The notes below the pieces were generated by a model that was not told the DNA's origin, did not search any database, and saw nothing but the letters and a program-made list of their open reading frames with translations. A program made the translations under genes and the position numbers. DNA of 64,000 bases from Scatosoma sp002474405. GTDB taxonomy: Bacteria > Bacillota > Clostridia > Christensenellales > Borkfalkiaceae. Positions 50,906 through 57,760 of this stretch are shown here, one piece after another (the stretch's first letter is position 1; every line of letters starts with the position of its first letter). The DNA lies in NCBI GenBank assembly GCA_937892545.1, contig CALAFO010000003.1:7852-71851 (forward strand), read 5' to 3'.

Positions 50906-53119
50906 TCAACGCCCGTCCGCGTTGTTTTTTCTGGAAATAAGCAGGCGGATGGCGGCAAGCACTTTCTCGGTTTCGACGGGTTTGGAAACGTGCGCGTCCA
51001 TACCCGCGTCAAGGCAGCGCTGAATATCTTCCGCAAACGCGTCCGCCGTCATGGCTAAAACGGGAATATTTTTCAGTTCCGCGCTGTCGCTTCCGCGCAG
51101 CGCTCTCGTGGCTTCCAGTCCGTTCATCACGGGCATCTGCACGTCCATCAGCACCAGATCGTACGTACCCGGCGCCGCCGCAGAAAGCATATCGAGGCAA
51201 ATTTTTCCGTTTTCGGCGCGGTCGCAACGGATGCCGTAATCCTGCAGCAACATGGAAATAATTTCCCAGTTGATTTCGTTGTCTTCGGCAATCAGCACGC
51301 GCAGTCCTTCCAGATCGCCGTTTTTCGGCTGCGCCTCTTCCGTCGTTCCTGCGGGCGAGGGAAGCGCCTCTCCGGAAATTTCCAGCGGAATTTTCACGGT
51401 GAACTCGGTGCCTTTGTTCACCTCGCTGCGGCAGTCTATCGTGCCGTTCATCAGATCCACCATGCGCTTCACGATGGTGAGTCCCAGTCCCGTGCCCTGC
51501 ACGCGGCTGATGCGGCTGTCCATGGCGCGCATGAACGATTCGTACATGGTTTTCTGAAATTCGGGTGACATGCCGCTGCCCGTATCGGCAACAACCGCAA
51601 CAAGAAGCACGCTGCGGTTGTTTTCCTGCGTTTCTTCCCGCACTTCCAGCCTTACGCTGCCGCCGGGCGGCGTATATTTGACGGCGTTGTTCAGAAGATT
51701 GAGATACACCTGCGAAAGGCGGAGCCTGTCGCCCGAAAGACACTCGTACGGCAGCGGATCTACGCAGACGTCGAACGTCAGCCCGTGCCCCACCGCCTGC
51801 GAACGGATGATGACTTCCAGCCCGTCCACGAATTCTTTTACGTTGAACGGCGCGGGCGTGATGCTTACCTTGCCGCTTTCCACGCGGGAGATTTCCAGAA
51901 TGTCGTTGATTAACGTGAGCAGATGATTGCCCGAAACGGAAATTTTTCTAAGGCACTCGCGCACGTAGGCGGGGTCGTCGATGTTGCGCTGCGCAAGCTC
52001 CGTCATGCCGAGAACGGCGTTGAGCGGCGTGCGGATATCGTGCGACATGGTGGATAAGAAACGCGTTTTCAAATAGCTTGCCTGTTTGGCGGCTTCCGCC
52101 GTTTCTTTCAATCGACGATTGATGCCCAGAATATAGGCGCCGTCCGCCAGAATCAAAAGCGCCATGATGCCCGCCACCACGGCAACGATGAACAGGTCGT
52201 TCCCCTCCGCCTGCAGCGAGGCAACGGGAATATAGCCCATGATGTCCAGCCCGACGAAATCTTCCAGCCGCGAATAGTACCAGTAGCAGGATTTGCCGCG
52301 CGAATCGTTCAGCGTCATCAGCCCGGAAGATTGTTCCTGCATCTGCGATAAAAACGCGTCGGCTTGTTCGGGATTGTCGCCGAAATTATAATAGCGTACG
52401 AATTCGATGAAATTTTCGGAACGCATCGCGTACGAGGGAATCACGTAATCGTAATTCGCCGCCACAAGCCCCACTTCCATGGAATCGTACGCGGTGGGGA
52501 ATACCCAGAGTTTTTTAACGTTGTCGATGGGGATGATGCGGAGCAGAAGATAATCTTTGCTTTCTCCGCCCGGAAGGCTCAACGGCACGCGGATGCCCGC
52601 GCTTACCACGATGCGCTGCGATTCGCGGAGGCGGTACCTGCCTAAAATGCTTTTCGCGCCGTTGAACACCTGATTCATCCGTCGGATAAATTCGTCGTAA
52701 GAATCGACGTTGTCGGCAGAATTGAAATAAGAATACGTGATGATTTCGTTGCTGCCGTCCGTGGTTGCGGTGCTCCACGCCTCGTACGTATCCATATCCA
52801 CGATGTGCGCTTCCTGCGTTTCTTCCGCGGTGGCTTCGCGGATATAGCCGAGGGCTTCTTCCTTCGTCATCTGCTTTTCCGAAATATAAGCACTCCAGTC
52901 GGTTACGATGGAAAATTCGGCGTCGAAATGGTTCTGGGAAATCTGCTTCATCGTTTCCATGGTGTTGCAGAAATTATCCAGCATGATTTTTTCCTGCTTA
53001 TCGCGCGTTGTACGGGAATACACCACGGTGAACACGACGGCAGTTACGATGAGCGCCACGTTGCAAAGCACAAGAGCAATGCTTATGAGAATTCTTTGTA
53101 TGTTTTTTCTCGGATCCAT
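50906..53119 (-). CDS. Hybrid sensor histidine kinase with C-terminal receiver
   Basis: A 737-residue membrane kinase. Membrane helices at about 9-33 and 315-337 bound an extracytoplasmic sensor domain of about 280 residues, dCache-like in size. The cytoplasmic half has the H-box FLSTMSHDIRTPLNAV near 358, an ATP-binding domain with LLNNAVKYTPPGG, DTGSGMS and GTGLGLTI, then a receiver with the acceptor Asp in LVLMDVQMPVMNG near 657. ATG 53119 has GGGGGGAG upstream. It heads a five-gene cluster and is preceded by a 240-base structured leader. Confidence 0.93.
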   Translation of the reverse strand: MDPRKNIQRILISIALVLCNVALIVTAVVFTVVYSRTTRDKQEKIMLDNFCNTMETMKQISQNHFDAEFSIVTDWSAYISEKQMTKEEALGYIREATAEETQEAHIVDMDTYEAWSTATTDGSNEIITYSYFNSADNVDSYDEFIRRMNQVFNGAKSILGRYRLRESQRIVVSAGIRVPLSLPGGESKDYLLLRIIPIDNVKKLWVFPTAYDSMEVGLVAANYDYVIPSYAMRSENFIEFVRYYNFGDNPEQADAFLSQMQEQSSGLMTLNDSRGKSCYWYYSRLEDFVGLDIMGYIPVASLQAEGNDLFIVAVVAGIMALLILADGAYILGINRRLKETAEAAKQASYLKTRFLSTMSHDIRTPLNAVLGMTELAQRNIDDPAYVRECLRKISVSGNHLLTLINDILEISRVESGKVSITPAPFNVKEFVDGLEVIIRSQAVGHGLTFDVCVDPLPYECLSGDRLRLSQVYLNLLNNAVKYTPPGGSVRLEVREETQENNRSVLLVAVVADTGSGMSPEFQKTMYESFMRAMDSRISRVQGTGLGLTIVKRMVDLMNGTIDCRSEVNKGTEFTVKIPLEISGEALPSPAGTTEEAQPKNGDLEGLRVLIAEDNEINWEIISMLLQDYGIRCDRAENGKICLDMLSAAAPGTYDLVLMDVQMPVMNGLEATRALRGSDSAELKNIPVLAMTADAFAEDIQRCLDAGMDAHVSKPVETEKVLAAIRLLISRKNNADGR

Positions 53120-53398
53120 TCGTCTTGCTCCCCCCGGTTTGTATTTTTGCCGCCGTTTTTTATCCGACCGGTCGCGTTCGCATGCGTTTGCATACGGTTG
53201 CCCGGTGCGCACGGGCGGAAATATTTTTGAACGCGTTTTTTCGTTATTTTTGAACGCCTTTTTTCCGACGCGCGCCCGTGCATGAAAAAACGATTGTCCG
53301 CCGATTTTCAGGCAAACAATCGCGTCCGTTTCGTCCGTCCGCCGCAGCGGATATTTCAGCTTTATATTTATTATACACTTATACGAAAGATATTTCAA
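53120..53398 (-). promoter_or_regulatory. Promoter and structured leader of the signalling cluster
   Basis: No gene is present here. Minus strand TTGAAA (53393-53398), 17 bases, TATAAT (53370-53375), giving a start near 53363. The leader holds a possible intrinsic terminator: CGATTGT (53291-53297) and ACAATCG (53316-53322), with an inner GCC/GGC pair and TTTTTTC after it. Further on, GCACGGGCG (53209-53217) and CGCCCGTGC (53273-53281) can pair over about 55 bases and enclose two copies of TATTTTTGAACGC (53222-53234 and 53245-53257). I do not recognise a known riboswitch class. Confidence 0.6.
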
Positions 53399-53459
53399 GG
53401 CAAATCGCCTTGCGTGAAACTTTTTTCACATAATTTTCACAATTTTTGAATAAGTTTTT

Positions 53460-56400
53460 TTAAATTCCGGGCGCGTTGCCCGCGTCTCCGCCCACCGGAA
53501 ATTTTCGCCGCCCGTCGGTATCGTAAACGGTAAAACGCACTCTCGTAGCGTTTTCAAACGTTTCTATGTACTCCGCATCGTCCGTGCAGTCGCTTTCGGA
53601 AAGCAGCCTGTCGATATCCACGGTGAAAGTAAGATGTTCGTTCTTTTTTTCGATGTTTACGATTCTCCCTTTCAGGTTATTGTAAAACACCGCGGAAAAG
53701 CGTTTCGAATCCGTAAACAATACGGGATCGCCGACTTTATACGTCCACTCCTGCCAGGTATACGGCGGATTTGTGTTTTTTGCCTGAAATAACGCGTTCA
53801 TGTTGTTCAGACCGAATTTGCCGTCGTAATTCAGGCACAATACCGCCTCGTCCTCTTCGCCTTCGGAAAGTTTTGTCAGCACGTTTTCGCCGATTTCTTC
53901 CGAAAAAGCGCCGTCCGGCGAAAGTTTTTCCCGCACGAGTATTCCGTTCTCGCGAATCTCGTTCCAGAGCGACAGCAGTTCGGGGCAATTCGTGCGCCAC
54001 GTGTTGAGAAGTTCGGTTTTCGCGCAGTCGGGAATCATCTCTTTGGCGTATACAAACCAGTTGCCGAAATCGATCGCTTCCAGCTGCCCTACGTCCCCCG
54101 CCAGCACCACCAGCGCGTCTTCGCCGATTTTTCCGAAAAACTTTGCCATCGTACGGTTATCTATCGTACTGCATTCGTCCACGAAAATCACGTTATAATC
54201 CCGCAGTTTCACTTTTTTCGTAAAACTGTCGATGCTTACGAAGTCGGAATTCGCCCCCGGATTATCGAGTACCCGCCGTAAGTTCTGCAACGCCGTATGC
54301 GTTTTTGTCAGAAATAATTTTTTCCTGTTGCCCGTCAGAGCGGCAATATAATTAATAAGCGTGGTCTTTCCCGTGCCCGCCGCGCCGTAAATCATAAATA
54401 CTCTGGAAGAAACAAATATTTTTTCCAGCGCCTGTCGCTTCAACGGATCGGAAAATTGCGCTTCACGGCTTCTGACGTAATTCTTATTGATGATTTCCTG
54501 CCCCTTGTTCCCCGCACGGGAAAGTTCAAGCAGGCGTTGCAGGATGAAAAGCGTGTCCCGTTCGAAAGAATCGATGTATACTTTCCCGTTTTCGGTTTTC
54601 AGAATAAAACCGTTTTTTCTTTCCCATCCATCCAGAGCGGCATTGAATTTTTCGATTTTCTCTTCCGGATGTCCGGTGCCCGCAATACTTTCGTCGAAGT
54701 AAATTTCTCCCGTTTCTCCGATGGCTTTTTTGATTGCCAGATACGGGCGGACAACATCGATTTTATCGTATCCCGCCGCACGCACGGCGTCTTTATCCAC
54801 GGTGTATCTGTTGTTTTTTCTTCCCGCGAAATTCGAAAGGAACGGGTTTCGTTCAAACGGAATACATTTCGAACTCAGATATACTTCGTCGCAGTCAATC
54901 GGCGGATGGAACGGATCCGGCATAGCCGCCGTAATCGATTCTTCCCGCATACGAATCAACAAATAGCGTATGGTATTTTTGCCGTCCGTTTGCGCGTCCG
55001 CGCCAAAATATTTTCTCAGCCTGAGCAGAACCTGCCTGAAATAATCCGTATTCGCCGCAGCGTAAATTTCTTCGATGCCGCGATTGAAATTGCTTTCGCC
55101 GCAATCGATAAAATCCGTCAGATTCATGCCGGTTTTTGTGAGATACTTCATTAGGGAATCGTATTCGTTGTACCCGGAATTTATCGCCATTTTCAGCCGA
55201 ATCATCTCGGCTAGTTTATTCAGGCAAAACGGGTCGATCGATACCTTCCAGTCGGTAATCAGTTTTATGTCTGTCTTAACGTTCCAAAGCGAGAGTTCCG
55301 CAGTCTCATAGGCAATCTGCACCGAATAAGACGTGGAAAAGTATTCTTCGGAATACACCGTGAGGCGATTGAATTTCGTTGCGTATATTCCCGCGAGCTG
55401 CAGCGTTATTTCGTAATATCTTTTACCGTCAACGTAAAAAGGCGTCTGCTTTTCAACATAGTACCGCGCTTTGCTGAATACCCGGTTCTTCTGTTGCCGC
55501 ACCGCGATATGCGATTCTATGGTGTGCGCAATCAGTTCGTAATACGATTTTTCCGTCGCGTCGAATTCACGCGGAAATTGTTCCAGATTTGCAAGAATCT
55601 CTATTCCGTCTTTTTTCAGATCGCGGCGTATCTGCCACAAAAAATCATAGTATTGATTCATCAGCCGCGCCGATTGTCCGTCGTCGGGAATTCTGCGGGC
55701 GATATATTTTAACTTTCTGAGAAAATCACTCAGATATTTCGTCTTTCTGTCCAACAACGCGTGTTCCCACGCCTGTTGCAGACACGCCGAATTTTCCCCG
55801 TCGCGCAGCGCGTTCAGCAGCAATGCCGCGCCGCAAAGGTCCTCCAGTTTAGAAAGAATACGTCTGGAAACGTTATCGCGGGTATCGTTATACAAGTCGA
55901 TCCTTGCGATGCTTTCCGTAATTTCTTCATCGCAACGGGCGATGATTTTCAGTATATCCTGCCTGCCGTAACTGCGGTTTTCAAGCTTTTTTACAAAAGA
56001 ATGACGGCGACCGATTTCCGTCAGACATTTACAGAATGCGTCTATGCTTTCGTCGGTATTTTTTATTTCTTCGTCCGGCGTGAACGTCAGCGTACAGCTG
56101 TTCCGACGATAATCGATATCATGGATAAATTCTGCGGACATATACTTCCAGAACACGCGTTCCTCCCCGCGTGTTCCGGGATTGAGGACAACGAACAGAA
56201 TTCCGGGATCCGCCGTAACTTCGCTGAAAATATACGCAGGAAAAGCAAAGTTTTGCAATAAATATTTTACGGAGCCGTCTTTCTCGGAATAATCGCGCGT
56301 GCCTTTAATCTGAACGAAAAAATTCTGTTCCGGTTGTTTCGAAACGGCCGGTTCGGAAACAAATTCGAAGGTTCCGTCGGTATTCGGCCATTTATCGTTA

Positions 56401-56537
56401 CTTTCGAATTTTGTGTTGATTTTTCCTCCGGAGCGCAAAAACGTCTGCAATACCGCGACGGCGGCTCTGTCGTCATCGGAACGTTCGCTATGCGTTTTTA
56501 AATGCCGCTGCAGCGATTCGGTTTCAATCCGAGGCAT
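53460..56537 (-). CDS. DUF4365 nuclease-like domain fused to SF1 helicase (putative defence protein)
   Basis: A 1025-residue protein. Residues about 25-160 look like a DUF4365 PD-(D/E)xK-type domain: acidic Asp54 in NTDGTFEF and the FFVQIKGT strand with the QxK pair. A long helical middle region follows. The last 310 residues are a superfamily 1 helicase: Walker A YGAAGTGKTTL near 717, Walker B VDECSTID, then a motif III-like VLAGDVGQLEAI and a RecD/UvrD-C-like end. The ATG at 56537 has GGGAG upstream. DUF4365 proteins often occur in defence islands. The substrate is unknown; restriction of foreign DNA or RNA is inferred. Confidence 0.75.
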   Translation of the reverse strand: MPRIETESLQRHLKTHSERSDDDRAAVAVLQTFLRSGGKINTKFESNDKWPNTDGTFEFVSEPAVSKQPEQNFFVQIKGTRDYSEKDGSVKYLLQNFAFPAYIFSEVTADPGILFVVLNPGTRGEERVFWKYMSAEFIHDIDYRRNSCTLTFTPDEEIKNTDESIDAFCKCLTEIGRRHSFVKKLENRSYGRQDILKIIARCDEEITESIARIDLYNDTRDNVSRRILSKLEDLCGAALLLNALRDGENSACLQQAWEHALLDRKTKYLSDFLRKLKYIARRIPDDGQSARLMNQYYDFLWQIRRDLKKDGIEILANLEQFPREFDATEKSYYELIAHTIESHIAVRQQKNRVFSKARYYVEKQTPFYVDGKRYYEITLQLAGIYATKFNRLTVYSEEYFSTSYSVQIAYETAELSLWNVKTDIKLITDWKVSIDPFCLNKLAEMIRLKMAINSGYNEYDSLMKYLTKTGMNLTDFIDCGESNFNRGIEEIYAAANTDYFRQVLLRLRKYFGADAQTDGKNTIRYLLIRMREESITAAMPDPFHPPIDCDEVYLSSKCIPFERNPFLSNFAGRKNNRYTVDKDAVRAAGYDKIDVVRPYLAIKKAIGETGEIYFDESIAGTGHPEEKIEKFNAALDGWERKNGFILKTENGKVYIDSFERDTLFILQRLLELSRAGNKGQEIINKNYVRSREAQFSDPLKRQALEKIFVSSRVFMIYGAAGTGKTTLINYIAALTGNRKKLFLTKTHTALQNLRRVLDNPGANSDFVSIDSFTKKVKLRDYNVIFVDECSTIDNRTMAKFFGKIGEDALVVLAGDVGQLEAIDFGNWFVYAKEMIPDCAKTELLNTWRTNCPELLSLWNEIRENGILVREKLSPDGAFSEEIGENVLTKLSEGEEDEAVLCLNYDGKFGLNNMNALFQAKNTNPPYTWQEWTYKVGDPVLFTDSKRFSAVFYNNLKGRIVNIEKKNEHLTFTVDIDRLLSESDCTDDAEYIETFENATRVRFTVYDTDGRRKFPVGGDAGNAPGI

Positions 56538-56638
56538 GTTTATCTTCTCCCGCGTTGATGTTTTCTTCAAATTTCTCGACGGTATACCGCAAAAAACCTT
56601 TAAAGTTACTTATATTTTAACACAGCCGTAAAAAATTA

Positions 56639-56812
56639 TCAATGTTTTTCACCGTGCAGAGCGTTATATTTTTGCTTCACGCGCTGTTTTCCCGCATTTC
56701 TTCTGAATTTTCCACCAATCAAGATTAACTGCAGTATAACCGTTTTTATAAAAACATCGCCATGTAATGCGGAATCGTAAAACATAAATTGGTTTAATCT
56801 TTTTTCTTCCAT
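56639..56812 (-). CDS. Small uncharacterised protein, 57 residues
   Basis: A short reading frame with an excellent AGGAGGATAA site directly before the ATG at 56812. The protein begins MEEKRLNQFMFYDSALHG, has a hydrophobic middle (VFIKTVILQLILIGG) and a strongly basic second half (KFRRNAGKQRVKQKY). It is AT-rich in codon use like its neighbours. It sits between the RNase III-like gene and the DUF4365-helicase gene, after a terminator. The function is not recognisable; a small membrane-associated or nucleic-acid-binding accessory protein is possible. Confidence 0.6.
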   Translation of the reverse strand: MEEKRLNQFMFYDSALHGDVFIKTVILQLILIGGKFRRNAGKQRVKQKYNALHGEKH

Positions 56813-56857
56813 TTATCCTCCTCATTTTTTAATTTTTTTTGTTTATTTTTCGTCCGT

Positions 56858-56890
56858 TCACAGCGGACGATACCGATTGTAATTTTGCAT
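56858..56890 (-). CDS. Possible 10-residue leader peptide
   Basis: ATG at 56890 preceded by AAAGGAG at proper spacing; encodes MQNYNRYRPL then TGA. The stop codon falls in the loop of a CGTCCG/CGGACG hairpin (56851-56869). It lies 45 bases before the 57-residue gene. It could be a translated leader controlling that gene, or chance. Confidence 0.35.
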   Translation of the reverse strand: MQNYNRYRPL

Positions 56891-56950
56891 TTATCGCTCC
56901 TTTGTTAAGAATAAAAATTGCCGGGGTCTCTCCCGACAACCGCATACAAA

Positions 56951-56983
56951 AAGGAAGCCCGACTTTTTATCGGCTTCCTTTTC
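56951..56983 (-). terminator. Terminator after the RNase III-like gene
   Basis: AAAAGGAAGCC and GGCTTCCTTTT arms with a bulged C and an inner GA/TC pair, T-rich on both strands. It is 29 bases after the gene. Confidence 0.75.
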
Positions 56984-57011
56984 GTTTTTTATTTAATTGT
57001 ATTTTTACGTT

Positions 57012-57539
57012 TTATGTATTTGAAGAATTTGTCTCTTTGTCAATCCATCGTATCCATTTTTTTACGATTTCAATGACTTCATTTTCGCCGTTTTCGTCCT
57101 TCTCATTGCTTTCGATATAAACAGCGGCAATGCACGCCTCCATTGCGGTTGCAATATATTTATGCCTGCCCTCGTTGTGTCCTTTATGCTCATAGTCCTG
57201 TGGCTTTTGCTCTTCGGGTTTTCCGTTTCCCTTTTCATCGTATCTAAGAAAGCCCAACAAGTTATAATGCTTCGCAACAACACGCACTAAAACTTCATCG
57301 CTTTCATATTTCTTTTTCCAATCAGAAAGATTTTCGGAAAACTGCATTCCGCGTTTTTTATCTCTTCGATAAATTTTACACAGCGCGAGTTTCAATATAG
57401 CATCCCCATACGTTGCCAATTCAGAATTTGTATCGTCATCGCTAAGACTATGATCTATATTTTTATACGAGGTATCAGTTAATGCTTGTTTTTGCAAGTC
57501 TGTCTGCTGATTTTTTAATAATTCCTCTATCTTATCCAT
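57012..57539 (-). CDS. Stand-alone RNase III-fold protein with partly eroded active site
   Basis: A 175-residue protein matching the RNase III catalytic domain throughout: KQALTDTSYKN aligns with the family QALTHRSYxN, NSELATYGDAILKLAL with the NERLEFLGDAVL signature, SENLSDWKKKYESDEVL with the xGELTxLRxxLVNxxxL helix, and HKYIATAMEACIAAVYIES with the ILADxxEALIGAxYLD motif. Aligned to E. coli RNase III, Asp45 and Glu117 are kept. Glu38, Glu41 and Asp114 are not, although a Glu is one position away from site 38. There is no dsRNA-binding domain. Lying between two helicases in an AT-rich island, it may act on duplex RNA as part of a defence module. Confidence 0.8.
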   Translation of the reverse strand: MDKIEELLKNQQTDLQKQALTDTSYKNIDHSLSDDDTNSELATYGDAILKLALCKIYRRDKKRGMQFSENLSDWKKKYESDEVLVRVVAKHYNLLGFLRYDEKGNGKPEEQKPQDYEHKGHNEGRHKYIATAMEACIAAVYIESNEKDENGENEVIEIVKKWIRWIDKETNSSNT

Positions 57540-57567
57540 TACATTTTCCCCAAATTATAAAGCGGTT

Positions 57568-57760
57568 TTAATCTTTTTCTTCGTCGTTATCCGTTTTCAC
57601 TTCAAGCGCGGGCTTGTCGCTTGCATTAAGCGGAGAAATTATCGATTGCCCCAACTGACTTTCGATATCCGTTCTTGCGTTTTTTGCTACTTTTCCGCCT
57701 CTTTTTGCAATCGTTTTACTTTCTTCAATCGTATCGGGCTGTTTATACTTCGATATCCGC
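57568..57760 (-). pseudogene. Remnant of a Bro-N/DinD-like gene (C-terminus only)
   Basis: An open stretch of about 63 codons without a start codon, ending at 57568. It reads KQPDTIEESKTIAKRGGKVA, then KNARTDIESQLGQSIISPLN, then an acidic end. The Gly-Gly-x-Val-Ala-x-x-Ala-Arg-x-x-(I/L)-E pattern followed by G-x-S-(I/V)-(I/V)-S resembles the C-terminal tail of DinD / Bro-N antirepressor-type proteins. Its upstream part overlaps the 3' end of the helicase-nuclease gene in another frame, so the N-terminal half has been lost or replaced. Confidence 0.4.

Noticed and set aside
49549..50940. 463-codon open frame on the plus strand
   Set aside because: Antisense to the substrate-binding lipoprotein gene; composition is that of a shadow frame.
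53120..53398. Cyclic-di-GMP riboswitch before the kinase gene
   Set aside because: The leader is structured, but the conserved GEMM-I/II core sequences and tetraloop/receptor are not seen.
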